Source: Tipula vernalis (lineage: Eukaryota > Arthropoda > Insecta > Diptera > Tipulidae). From it: a stretch of DNA of 64,000 nucleotides. The notes under the pieces are model-generated. The model was given only the letters and a program-made list of their open reading frames with translations, made no database searches and had not been told where the DNA came from. Position 1 is the stretch's first letter, and every line of letters begins with the position of its first letter. The stretch lies in the NCBI GenBank assembly GCA_958295665.1, contig OY282558.1:187280015-187344014 (forward strand), given 5' to 3'. Position numbers and translations under genes: made by a program. Shown in pieces: positions 22,679-33,372 of this stretch.

Positions 22679-23313
22679 GCTTGATTCACCAGATTTGTCC
22701 ATTGAGCTCGTCAAGAAAATGACAACTTGACGGAGTTAAAAACCGAGTTAAAAATATGTTATCTCTCTTTTGTGCCAGCGAGAACATATTGTTACGTTTT
22801 TGCCTTGTCAATTTATTACCAAAGAATTTATTTATTTCACACAAGAATTATTACAACACAGTTTATTAATAAAAATTCACAAAATTACTTTATATAAATT
22901 ATTCTCAAATTTTTACTGTACACTTATAATTTTTATTTCCACAAAAACACTTTTAAATTCCTTTTAAATCTTTACTCTATCGCTTACCAAATATTACTAA
23001 TAACCTTACAAGTTTACTCTATCGTGTTCCAAATACTAATCATCCAATTCGATCTTGTTCGCCTTTTTATATACACAAACCAAACTTCTCGAAAGCTCAT
23101 GATTTTTCTAGTTAGAATAGCGTAGAAAAATTACGTAAGAATTTTTATCATGGAAAATTCCATTTTAGTACAGTTAAACATTGAGCTATTCATTTAACTT
23201 ATTCTATTACACACTAGGTGTCACCGTCACAATATTTTTAACTCGGTTTTTAACTCCTCCGTCAAGTTATCATTTTCTTGATGAGCACAATGGACAAATC
23301 TGGTGAATCAACC
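22679..23313. mobile_element. About 635-base TIR element with possible TTAA target
   Basis: TTGATTCACCAGATTTGTCC...GAGTTAAAAACCGAGTTAAA at the left recurs inverted at the right over about 78 bases with few differences. TTAA lies directly next to the left end, and one base further out on the right, as in piggyBac-like or Kolobok-like elements. There is no ORF. The inner part contains TTTACTCTATCG twice. Confidence 0.75.
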
Positions 23314-23869
23314 ATTAATTTTAATTTTACCGAGTAAAGGCAGAACCAGCGAAAAATTAAAACTTAAGAATTTTAACGAAACCGATTTTTTTTTAATTTT
23401 TTTGTGACAGACCAACCAGTGAAAAATTAAAAATTTAAGCTAATATTTTTCGACATACTATTTCATTTTCATCGAAACTTTCCTTACGATTTGTGTGCAA
23501 AAGACGAGTTTTCGATTACAATTTAATTGAACTAATCGTATATTTATTTTTGTGGATTGTGGTTAAATTAGTTCTTCTAATTCGTTAAATAATTAATTAT
23601 AGTTACAATTTGGGTTTGCGGTTAGATTTAGTTTTGTGTTTTTCATTTGGGTTCTGGTTACAATTTTAGTTGCTAAATTTTGTTGATTAGTGAGGTGTAG
23701 CGTTTAATTATTAGCTTAGATTTAAATTAGTTTTTTTTAAATAAATTCTGTTACTGGATAATATTTTCTAAGTAGTTTTCATGTTAAGTAATTATTCGCT
23801 GCTGTATATTATATATAATTAGTTTAGTTTAATATTTAGATAATAAGTCAGTTAGTTTTATTTTTTATT

Positions 23870-25195
23870 ATAAAATATGAACGGGCTAAAGCAATTGTCA
23901 CAACTCAGTGGTTTGATCCAACTTCTTTCTAACCATAAAAAGTTGAAAGAGTTGAAAAATAAAAAAAAAGGAAAAGATCTTGTGGGGTTATGCAAATAAA
24001 CAGAACAGGAAATTTGCACGGTTATTTCCAAGTAACGTTTTTGCCAACGAAGGATGTAGACCCTGGTCAATTTTTCAAACACACTAGGATGACTAAATCT
24101 ACATTTAATATGTTGCAGGATTTATTACGGCCTCACATGGAAGTTTCAGACAGGAGTCTAATAAATCATTACCGATACTGTAAGTTCGTTAGATAATACA
24201 AATATAATTTTTATTAATTTATAACCATTTTTAGATATCTTGCTCAAGGAACATCAATTCAAAGCTTGGCATGGAGTTGGAAACTGGGCAAAGAAACAGT
24301 TCGGTTAATTGTGTACGAGACATGCGAGACGATCTGGAGTATACTTGGTCTGATTTATGTAACTGAACCAAATATCCGAGATTATCAGGAAATTCAAAAT
24401 GATTTTTGGGATATTTGGAATTTGCCGAACTGTTTGGGAGCCATCGACGGCAAACAAATTGCGATCCAATCCCCACCTGGAATGGGCTGGGCTCTTTAAC
24501 TACCAAAAATATTTCAGTATTGTATTAATGGCGGCCTGCGACGAGAAATATATTTTTACAAATATCGATGTTGGGGCATATGGATTACAAAGTTCTGAGT
24601 TAACCAAAATGTATATACCATATTATTGAAACCATTTTTTTAAATAGAAATTTTTAACATAAGCGAATTGGATAATAAACTCAGTAAAAATGACTTGGAA
24701 ATCCCAGCACCTAAACATTTACCCGGCACAAATACAATTTTACCACATTTTTTCGTTGGGGATGCGGCATTTACACTAATGCCACATTTAATAACCGTAT
24801 CCTGGCATTGGTTTATTCAAACCTAAAGAAAGATTATCACGAGCCCGTAGAGTGATAAAAAATGCGTTTGGCATATTGGCTAGTAGATGGAGATTACTGC
24901 TAACTACGTTGCATATGCTACCAGGAAATGCAGAAAAGGTTGTGTTGGCTTGTGTTGCCTTGCACAATTTCCTTCCAAAAGTTCCCAAACATATGTACCA
25001 ATAAATTATGTAGATTGGGAAGATACAGAGCAATCTGTGCAAGAAGGACTTTGGAGGTCCGAAATAAATCATGCTCTGAGCCCAATAGCACCTTCACGAA
25101 GTGTCTATGTTTTAGGAGGGAGAATAACACTACAAACGAGAAGAAAACTGTACTATTGTCTGAATAGTGAAGGGAGTTTGAATTGGATGAAATAA
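23870..25195 (+). pseudogene. PIF/Harbinger (HARBI1-like) transposase, inactivated
   Basis: The frame is reconstructed in pieces: MQINRTGNLHGYFQV, FFKHTRMTKSTFNMLQDLLRP, then after a probable intron (GTAAGT at 24181, AG near 24235) YLAQGTSIQSLAWSWKLGKETV. The catalytic core has CLGAIDGKQIAI (first D), FNYQKYFSIVLMAACDEKY, FVGDAAFTL (second D) and [18 protein letters not shown]. In this family the last block normally reads VIENAFG, so the third acidic residue is lysine here. Frameshifts lie near 24490 and 24790, and stops follow LHNFLPK. The enzyme would cut Harbinger ends; this copy is dead. Confidence 0.8.
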
Positions 25196-25451
25196 AAATA
25201 CGAATATTTATTGTTAACAATTCCTTTTATTTTTAATTCAATTTGTATAATCTTAAAAAATATATTTCATTAAAAATAATTATCACATTTATAAAACTAA
25301 TTTTATCACATTTTTTACTTTTATGTAAAAAATTACAAAATACATTTCATTAAAATCAAAAATAACATTTGTTCATATTTTATCCCAGTGGTAAAAAAAA
25401 AAATAAATAAAAATAGAAACAAATAAATTATATTCCATGGCTTTAAATAAC

Positions 25452-26250
25452 TTATTTGTTGTTCCGAAATAATTTATCCTGCCGTAAAGCGACAACAAAA
25501 CTTAAGATTTGGGAGAATGCGAAGTCCTGATCTCCATCAGACATGGGTTCCAACATCCCAAGAATTGTGTTCACGAAATTTTGGTTTATTTTTCTTCTAC
25601 CTCCAGTAGCTTCAAACGTTTCAATGTGTGGCTCGATTTGATTTTGCAGTCGAAATGCTTCCGCCGCATATTTCACTGCCTCGCAAGGGTCGTCGTATAA
25701 CCCCTATCTAAATTTTATTCTTTTTTTTTGGTGTATTCTCACTTCTTTGAATGCTGGAACCTTCAATATCGCATTCAAATACATCTAAAGTCGTATTTTG
25801 AAATGAATCGACTTAAATTTCAGTAGGGAAAATATTTTCCCTGGTTCTACAGATATAATAATAAATTACACATAACATGTCTAATCATAACATGTTTAAT
25901 TATACACTTACACTCTCGGCTGGCCAAATTCTTTCAAAAACGTCATATTGTCAAAGAAAGGCCAATCTTCTGCAACCACCGCTTGATTGCCCGTTACTAA
26001 ATTTCGTATTTTTGCCTCTTTGTTGTATCTTTGCCGTAATGTCATCCATTTTCGGTGGCATTCCTCCACATAATAAAAACATTACAATTTTGAAATATTC
26101 TTCTACTACCTATTTGACCAGTAATTTCTGTCACCTCTTCCCATGCCTTTTTCTTTGCATTGCTGTCCTTGTATTGTTTTTTTTATCATATATACAAGGG
26201 TGGTTCCGTACTGCTTCAATGAGCGCATCATAAAAATGTTCTATCCTGAA
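25452..26250 (-). pseudogene. MADF-domain DNA-binding protein (Harbinger partner), broken
   Basis: On the minus strand the 26250-25880 region encodes FYDALIEAVRNHPCIYDK, a frame change, KKKAWEEVTEITGQI, and then WMTLRQRYNKEAKIRN with DWPFFDNMTFLKEF. This is the order of a MADF domain (aromatic, W, LR..Y, W..FF..L.FL). The C-terminal part (25452-25676) ends in LEPMSDGDQDFAFSQILSFV, like the tail of MADF/BESS-type proteins. The PIF/Harbinger second gene usually encodes a Myb/SANT or MADF protein that brings the transposase to the DNA. Two or more frameshifts and probable introns separate the pieces. Confidence 0.65.
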
Positions 26251-26561
26251 AAACGAAATATTCGTATAAATAGTTTAATAACAACATTTTTAAATTTCTT
26301 ACCTTTAAGAAAAAATTTGAATATTGCAACCAACACTTAATCTAAATTAATAATATGCCACAATTAAATCTAGAAATTAAAATTATTAACTAAATTGAAA
26401 TAAGAAAATGTTTACCTAATTCATCAACAATTTGTTTGGATTTGACGTTTATTTCTTAAGTTTGGACGAAAAATCGTGGGTTCTTAATTTTTCTTAAGTG
26501 ACAGTTCAAATTTAACGAAGCTTCGTTAAATTTCTTAATTGACGTAAATTTTTCACTGGGC

Positions 26562-27052
26562 AAGAATACAGATATGATATCTATGGCATTTTTAAGTTTT
26601 GTTAATTCTTAATAGTTCATAATTTTTCACTGGTCACTTAACTTAGTCGTGTTGATGTAGAGCAAAAGATTTTTTTTTTTAATTAAAATATTTTACTACT
26701 GTGATCAAATATTAAACAATTCAATTGCCCGAATAGTTCAAAAATTATACGTAATTTTAAAACTTAAATTAGATTCATTGATAATCAGTAATAACAGTGA
26801 ATTTGATTTTTTTTTGTGTGAACAACTAAATAAAAAATTTTAGTGCCTTTTCTCTGCAAAATAATCGAAATAATAATCAAATCTACGCATTAAGTGACAC
26901 TTGATAATAATTAGAGTGATACAGTATGTATTTAAAAATAATAACCTAAAACTAAAATTTAAAATAAATACATTCATAACGGTGCATTTTTATTAAAAGT
27001 GGGGTATATCTTCAATCTTAAAGTTTTTGAACTGCCATGTTAGTTGGCATAA
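26562..27052. other. Non-coding spacer
   Basis: Contains a second Harbinger-like end motif (AATTTTTCACTGG at about 26621-26633) and AT-rich sequence. No gene seen. Confidence 0.4.
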
Positions 27053-27277
27053 TCCTTAATAAAACGGCATAAAACTGAGTCACCAAACACAACTAATTTG
27101 TCTAAATTGCCTGTGACGCGTAGCATTTCTAAGTTAGGAGAAATATTTGAAGCGGAAAATCCGTCTATGAAAGATCTTACTACTACCAAGGTCATATTCG
27201 ATAGAATTTATACGTCGAAAACCATTTTATCTAAGAAATTTGATACATTGAGTGAAACTGTTAAAAATCAAAAATGA
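27053..27277 (+). CDS. Short unrecognised open frame
   Basis: Open for 74 codons to a TGA at 27275-27277, with no ATG at the start. It includes LPVTRSISKLGEIFEAENPS and IYTSKTILSKKFDTLSETVK. The helical, Lys/Ser/Leu-rich composition is less AT-driven than the surroundings. It vaguely recalls the N-terminal helical part of BEL/Pao Gag-like proteins, but I cannot assign it. It could be an exon or transposon debris. Confidence 0.25.
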   Translation, partial: SLIKRHKTESPNTTNLSKLPVTRSISKLGEIFEAENPSMKDLTTTKVIFDRIYTSKTILSKKFDTLSETVKNQK

Positions 27278-27350
27278 TCAATAAATGTTTCCTGATTTGT
27301 TTACTCTAATACTAACCTTTCATTTAACTTCAGAGAGTTGATTAAATCTC

Positions 27351-29169
27351 AACCAGGGCCCTATTGCACCAAATACTTATCAATTTATCATGAGTTTTTT
27401 TTGATAACGATAAGTGATAAGTGTTTCACCAAAAATAACAAAATCTCACTAACTTATCAATTTGAAAACTTATCAAATTTTGATAATGATAAGTGATAAG
27501 CGTTGCACATCAGATTGTCTATAACTTATCAATTGACGAATTATCAATCAAAAAATTGTTATTCTGTAATTTAATAACAACAACAATTTTGCATGCATTT
27601 AATAATACATGAAGAGAAACCTTTCTCAATTGAGAGTTCTTATTTCAGTGTTTAGAATCAATTGTAAAACTTTTCTTTTGTTACTTTTAAAATAAATTCT
27701 CTTTTCTAACTGTAAATAATTTTTCAGCAGTACTTAAACGTAAACAATTTATTTTCATAACAAATGAATTAAGAGAATTCCTATTAACAAACAAATTGAA
27801 TTTAACTACATTATACAAAAATTGTAATCGTTATATACAAACCAAAATGATTTTCCACTATTCGTCTCGTCCGCTTGTAAGCACGATTAAATCTTTGCTC
27901 TATTGCATCATCCGGATTTCTTCGCATTGGTGGGATAAGCCAATCTTTAAGGGAAAATACTGTCACCCAAAATCACAGCACCGGGGAATGGGCAAAAAGA
28001 AGACTCAAAATTGCTAAATAGCCTTGTATATGGCAATACTCTGGAGTCATGGACACTATCTGGCTAATTTGAATTTACTGCATAAAAGCTGCGGTCTGGA
28101 CTGTAGGTGCATCTTTATTAATCATTGTTCCATCGAAGCAACCAGCTACCTGAGGGTAACCACCCATCTCAAGAAACTTCTATCCTGGATATTCCTAACC
28201 AATGCAGTGTTGTTAGTAGCTGCTATAGAGGACTCAATGCACAGTTTCGGTCGCTTCCATGGTGCAAATTTGCTCCGTTTTTTAATAATACGTGCTCAAT
28301 TTGTTCATGTGACAAACGAAAATGTTTTATCGCTCGCGAGTCCAGAGAATATTTGGTTCTGGCTTTCACTACACCATTTCTTCTTTCGTTTTCATCCTCG
28401 AATAATCTTTCGAACCGACGCCTTTATTTATAAAAATTATTTTTCAAATAAATTTCAGTTTTTGTTCACTAAAGTTGATATAATACCCATATTTGATAGT
28501 TTTATATTAATTTTAAAATATCGAAAAACAACAATCTTACCTCTATGATAAATCGAACAGAATAAAATTGTTCTTACTTTGACTTAATATTATAACTTAT
28601 TAGAATACAATAAAATAGCGGTATAAATTTTGAAATTAAAGTTATTATACACTTGAAAACACATTGTGTTACATGTCTTGTCATTATCATTTATAATCAT
28701 TTGAATAATAAATTATTTTATTGAAAAATGTGTTTGTACTCTTTTAAAATTGAACAGAAGTTCTCATTTTTACAATAACAGCAAAAAAAAACGTGTTTAA
28801 CAGACTTCCGTCATACCACTATAATTTGTAGCTCTTTTCAATTTTTTTGAGTAGTGAAATTTTTCTTATTGATATTTTGAATAAGCTATCATTAAAGTAG
28901 TCGATTATTGATAAGTTAAAACTTTTGGTGCAACAGAACTACGAAAAAATTATCAAAAACCTCAAACTTATCGCTTATCAAAATATTACTTATCATTTAT
29001 CATTTCGCAAATTGCTGCAACTTAATTTTGATAAGTGAGTGCTTATCACTTATTATAACTCAATTAAATACTTATCAAATTTCAATTTGGTACAACAGAA
29101 AATTATCAAAAATTATGATAAGTTGATAAGTAATAAGTGATAAGTAGTTGGTGCAATAGGGCCCTGGTT
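27351..29169 (-). mobile_element. PIF/Harbinger element 2
   Basis: An inverted terminal motif AACCAGGGCCCTATTGCACC at 27351 is mirrored by GGTGCAATAGGGCCCTGGTT ending at 29169. Subterminal blocks are rich in GATAAGTGATAAG on both sides. A decayed HARBI1-like transposase lies inside on the minus strand. The flanks do not show the expected TWA duplication, perhaps through later change. Confidence 0.8.
27840..28433 (-). pseudogene. HARBI1-like transposase remnant
   Basis: Minus-strand translation gives pieces in several frames: RLSHEQIEHVLLKNGANLHH, LTTLHWLGI, CFDGTMINKDAPT (first D), DRSFYAVN, FPGAVILGDSIFPLKDWLIP (second D) and FNRAYKRTRRIVENHF (catalytic E). All three acidic residues survive, but stops and frameshifts interrupt the gene about every 100-150 bases. 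The N-terminus and end of the protein are missing. The plus-strand frames over 28024-28548 are antisense shadows. Confidence 0.75.
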
Positions 29170-29246
29170 TCTACTTTTTTTAAAAAATGAAACAATACAT
29201 TTAAAACATACACATGTTTAACTAAAAACCAATTTTTAATTGGATT

Positions 29247-29580
29247 TTATAATGCCAACCATGGAAGGTGCATTAAGGATTCCTTAGACCTATCGCAATA
29301 ATCATATGTAATTTCCTCTCCGGCTTTTATATCGTCTTTTGCATAAAGTAAAAGCCCTGGTATATTTTTAATGGGCATGGTCCTGGGCATTAGATTTCCA
29401 ATTCGCGAATGATTGACGAGGCGGCCTAGCCTGCTGCTCTCCGCTGTTGCATCGATACAATATTGCATATTTTTGTGCTTGAAATAATACATGTAGCATC
29501 CGGTCGTAAGGTCTTGGGAGTAAGTCGCTTCCCGTTTTTGTGCATCGGCATAAGAAATTAAGTCATCAACATATAGTATT
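29247..29580 (-). pseudogene. KMT5A: KMT5A (PR-Set7/SETD8)-like SET-domain fragment
   Basis: Minus-strand reading gives VDDLISYADAQKREATYSQD, GCYMYYFKHKN, YCIDATAESSRLGRLVNHSR, and EEITYDYCDRSKESLMHLPW with a stop at 29247. This follows the SET domain of KMT5A, the H4K20 monomethyltransferase, nearly residue by residue, including NHS and YDY. The usual YDYGDR reads YDYCDR. Upstream, ...RIEYY is joined to VDDLIS by a frameshift, and the pre-SET portion is absent. The preceding 60 or so residues (TTFFNTDSNSCDSGVVIDKG) may be N-terminal KMT5A sequence, but I cannot confirm it. It is probably a retrocopy or exon remnant; a genuine terminal exon is less likely given the frameshift and the abutting LINE. 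Confidence 0.7.
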
Positions 29581-29744
29581 CAATCCTATGTGGGGTAATT
29601 GGTTTTGATTTTTGGCTGGGACTGTTCTCAATCCCTTTATCGATGACGACGCCACTGTCACATGAATTACTGTCGGTATTGAAAAATGTCGTCGAATCAA
29701 TTTCCGTGACTTGTCTAGGATAAGATAAATCTAGGTTAAGATAA

Positions 29745-32079
29745 ATATAGGATAACACATTATGCTTCAACCACGTCATGACCTCCTCAATCGCTACGAC
29801 TTCAGCTTGGTACACGCTGCAGTAATCAGGGAGACGAATAGAAATGTTTACATTTAATTTGTCACAGAATACTCCAGCTCTCATCTGTGAAGAATTGCAA
29901 CGCTTCGGCTTCCGATAACGGTCTATCCCTCCAGGATTCCCTTGAAGGGAAGGAGGTCCGAAATCGCTTCTCGAAGCGTAGAGTAGGTTTAATGTAGTCA
30001 AGATTCGTCAGCTCATCCTTCAACTATCTAACAATAGTAGAGTGTCCTATACTAAGACACCTCCACTGAGAGCCGTATTTGCCGCCATCTGTTTGCCAAA
30101 AATGTCGACCGGAAGAAGGTGCAACATAACCTCTAAGGCACTTGTCGGTGTCAACCTCAATGCCCCGCTAACAAGCATACAGGCCGTTCTTTGCACTCAA
30201 TCTTACTTTTATAAGATACCTTGTCCAGAGCTGGCCACCAAACACCCACCCCGTACATGAGTACAGGTCTCACTACAGCGGTGTAAAGCCATTGTACCAG
30301 CTCCGGATTCAGACCCAAGGAGTACAAAGCTATAGTAGCTTTGGTATTTCTCTCCAACATGTTGAGCTTCCAACTAAGCTTACTGTCCAAGATAATGCCA
30401 AGATATCTAGCTCTATCAGTAAAAGCAAGTCTCGTGCCACTTAAGGTAGGAGGGACAACTACCGGGATTTTGTATTTCTTAGTGAAGAGTACCAGCTCTG
30501 TCTTGGACGGGTTAATACCAAGTCCACATTTGAGAGCCCATTTCGTAACGATACCTAGGAATTTCCCGGTAACAGCTAAAGCTACGTCATCTGCGTAAGC
30601 GATAACTTGAATGCCATCTCTCTCCAATTCTTGTAGTAACCAGTTTACGACTATATTCCAGAGAAGAGGGGACAGACCCCCCCTGCGGAGTTCCCCTAGT
30701 TACTCGCCTCTTGATGGTGGAGTCCTCCAACTTCGAGCTAACAATCTTGCTTCCCAGCATATAATTGATTAACTCTATCAGAGGAACGTCCACCTCCAAA
30801 AATGACAATCCCTCCTTGATTGCCTCCGCTTTCACATTGTTAAAAGCGCCGTCTATATCCAGGAAGGCCACCAAAGAGAATTCCTTCGAATTAATCGATT
30901 TCTCAATCGTACACACCAAGGCGTGCAGAACAGTGTCCACAGATCTACCCTTTGTGTACGTATGCTGAGACGGTGCCCACACACACATCCAGCAGCCTTT
31001 CCAAGGTTTTCAAAAGAAAGGATGATAAAGTTATTGGTCTTAGGTCCTTAGGATAGACATGTGAGCTTTTCCCCGCTTTCGGTATGAACATCATATTGAC
31101 CTCCGTCCAGTACCTAGGAATATAGCCCAGCTTCAAACACCCTTTGAATATAGCTTCCAGGTAGGGAAGAATAATTACTGAGTTGTTTTGAAGTTCAGCC
31201 GATTTAAATGGTTTAAAACCCCTCAGTGCCCACAGAATCCGTTTCCTGGTTCCGATATCCTCTGAGAACACTGACAGTGATCTGATCCCTGATGATTGCT
31301 ACGCACCAACAGGTCTTCAAAGCTCCCTGAGAAGTGTGTTTCGAAGAGAAGCTCCAGAGATTATCCACTAGAAGCTGTCCAAGATCCATCCGCGTTTATC
31401 AAAAATCTCGGACTAGCTGTACTTTTGGAAAGAATCTTTCTAAGGCGGGAGGTTTCGGATACCTCTTCCATTTTATCACAAAAGATTCTCCAAGACCTCC
31501 TTTGTGCCTTTCTTAATTCTTTCTTATAAATTCCGAGTTTCTCCTTATAGGAGTCCCAATCCTGAGACTCCCTTCTATTTTTGGCTCTATTAAAGGCTGT
31601 CCTACAAGCCTTACGATAGGTTCCCAGTTCCATGAACCACCATACTGGTTTTTGCCTACCTCTAGGCTTAGCCAGTGGGCAGGCAGCGCGTCTGGATCGG
31701 TTGCATGCGCTAATAACGCTAGCCACCATGTCCTCCAGCTCCCCAACGGTCGTCGGGGGCTCCATAGCCCTCGACGGTAACATATCCTCCGATAATTCCC
31801 CATATTTGCTCCAGTTGGTCCTTCTAGGGTTCCTGAAGGCTTCCCGGGTAGCAGGGTGGATATCGAGGCTATAGGTTAGATATCGATGATCAGAAAAGGA
31901 GTGTTCCTTAGCCACCCTCCAATTTTTAACCATATGAAGAATATTATTTGAGGCAAGGATAGTGTCACCATTGCTGTATTGAGAGAGAAGGAAAAGATTA
32001 ATATTATTTTTCCCAAGAATACAAGATCTGATCTTCCCAGTTTTTTAATGTAAAGGTTAATTTGTGTTATCTTAATCAT
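29745..32079 (-). pseudogene. LINE ORF2 remnant: endonuclease tail, RT, RNase H part
   Basis: EHSFSDHRYLTYSLDI (endonuclease SDH motif) is followed by the linker, then in separate frames DLRPITLSSFLLKTLERLLD, VAFLDIDGAFNNVKAEAI, RRVTRGTPQGGSVPSS and the catalytic VIAYADDVALAV. Next come ARYLGIILDSKLSWKLNM and VVRPVLMYGVGVWWP. At 29755-29890 MRAGVFCDKLNVNISIRLPD and CSVYQAEVVAIEEV match the RNase H of I/R1-type elements. At least four frameshifts are present. The frame begins MIKITQINL but soon jumps to late endonuclease sequence, so about 170 residues of endonuclease are missing. Confidence 0.8.
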
Positions 32080-32133
32080 AACATTTTAACCTCTATCTAC
32101 CTCTAGAGTTTATTCCCGCTACCGCAGGAATAT

Positions 32134-32516
32134 TATTTCCCGGTATTTTGGGATGCGCCGGATTTGTCCGTCTCGCTAACCCCCGTATCCTCTGTAGAGG
32201 ACTTGTCAGTGCCCGGTCTGCCCACATCCTCCTCCATCGGTACACCAGCTCCTTCGCTTATGTGCCCCTCCTCATCTTCCAAGTTAATCCTTACCAGACC
32301 GAGGTCGCCAGATTCATGCTCCCCCTACCCTCGGCCTTCAGGCCTAGGCGGCTTGCCACCATCCTCCGGTTGGCCTCCCGTACGCGCTTCCGCACCATCC
32401 TTTTTATAAAGGTTGAGAGTAATTGACCCGAATCCGAAGTCAATTACTCCCTTCGTTTCGTTCAGGAGGGCAAGGGACTCCTTATTTATTACCATAATTG
32501 GCCCTTCAGTAATCAT
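32134..32516 (-). pseudogene. LINE ORF1 C-terminal remnant
   Basis: Minus-strand pieces ESLALLNETKGVIDFGFGSI, a frameshift near 32325, then LEDEEGHISEGAGVPMEEDV and ETDKSGASQNTGK with a stop about 55 bases before the ORF2 start. An acidic, glycine/proline-rich end without a visible zinc knuckle is plausible for the end of an insect LINE ORF1. Assignment rests on position. Confidence 0.5.
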
Positions 32517-32530
32517 AATAATAAAGTATT

Positions 32531-33059
32531 AATTGTACGGGATTGTAATTAGTTCCTTCTATTTGGCCAATAGACTTAAAATTAATTGATTTTTCCCGAC
32601 CTTCTTCTGGATGTAATTTTCAAGTAATCCTAGCTTCTTTTTCATTTTCTGAATTATCCCTTCGTGCTTTAAACCTATACTTGTTCCTTCAAACTTTCCT
32701 TAGGTTATTTGTCGTAGAAAGTCATAGATCCATGTTGATCCTTCGCGGTTTTGGAAACACGGTAAGGAATATGGTTGTTGCGGAAACCTAAAAAATGTAT
32801 CACTAGCTACTAATCATCACTTCATTTATTGCGTTTGCTTGTCATGAATTCAATTCCTGTACAACAACAATTGCACTATATCTAATTCTTTAATAGGAAT
32901 TCAAAAAAAAAATCGTCGTATTTTTGTTAAATTATTGTTTAGAATTGAATATATGGCATTGTGGTTACTATTTGACTAAATTACGGCCAATTTTTTAACG
33001 AATTTTAACCAACGAATTGGATAGTGTAATTGTGTTGTAAATTGTCAAATAAAATATAG
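32531..33059. other. Unassigned non-coding stretch
   Basis: AT-rich with no recognisable gene or repeat. Confidence 0.4.
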
Positions 33060-33372
33060 CTTTTTATGTTCAAGAATTACGAGGATATTCTTGTGACTCA
33101 AGCTAGCACTCTTTTACCATGGTTTCCAAAGAGATAGAAATTCTGTTTTTGTGAATGAAAACCGACATACGTTTTGTGATTTGACACCATTTGACTGTTT
33201 CTTATGGGATTTCCTAAAGAATAAAGTTTATGCTAACAATGTTCACACAATTCAGCAACTTTAAGACAACATAACCGAGCATACCACTAAAATTCAGTTT
33301 CGTTATTGCAAAAATGTTATTAAAACTTTGGTAAAAGGATGCTTGGTTGCAGAAGGATTTACGAAGGATTAA
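33060..33372 (+). pseudogene. Mariner/Tc1-like transposase C-terminal remnant
   Basis: One frame reads DLTPFDCFLWDFLKNKVYAN, then NNVHTIQQL, a stop, and YCKNVIKTLVKGCLV. The D-L-T-P-x-D-x-F-L-W motif holds the last catalytic aspartates of mariner-like transposases found throughout insect genomes. The upstream part is too decayed to read. The last 28 bases are shared with the start of the duplicated block whose second copy is at 57848, so the block boundary lies in this remnant. Confidence 0.65.

Larger units (their letters stand above)
23345..26561 (+). mobile_element. PIF/Harbinger element 1 (transposase plus MADF partner)
   Basis: Convergent genes, a Harbinger transposase (+) and a MADF protein (-), lie between related ends. 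CCAGYGAAAAATT is found at 23346 and 23415 on the left and, inverted, at 26561 and 26633 on the right; the 23346 and 26561 ends share further subterminal sequence (TTAAGAA, TTTAACGAA). Doubled ends suggest an insertion into a related copy or a terminal duplication. No clean 3-base target duplication was identified. Confidence 0.6.
29745..32530 (-). mobile_element. I/R1-group LINE with RNase H, internally deleted
   Basis: On the minus strand the order is: end of ORF1 (32516-32134), start of ORF2 (MIKITQINL at 32079), the last part of the endonuclease, RT, thumb and part of RNase H. Most of the endonuclease is deleted and the 3' end is cut where KMT5A-like sequence begins. The pieces are GC-richer than their surroundings, so this element may have come from a different source or be of a different age. 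Confidence 0.75.

Noticed and set aside
28024..28548. 174-codon plus-strand frame
   Set aside because: Antisense to the Harbinger 2 transposase remnant, whose motifs are clear on the minus strand.
32148..32426. Two plus-strand frames rich in Pro, Arg and Ser
   Set aside because: Antisense to the GC-richer LINE ORF1 remnant.
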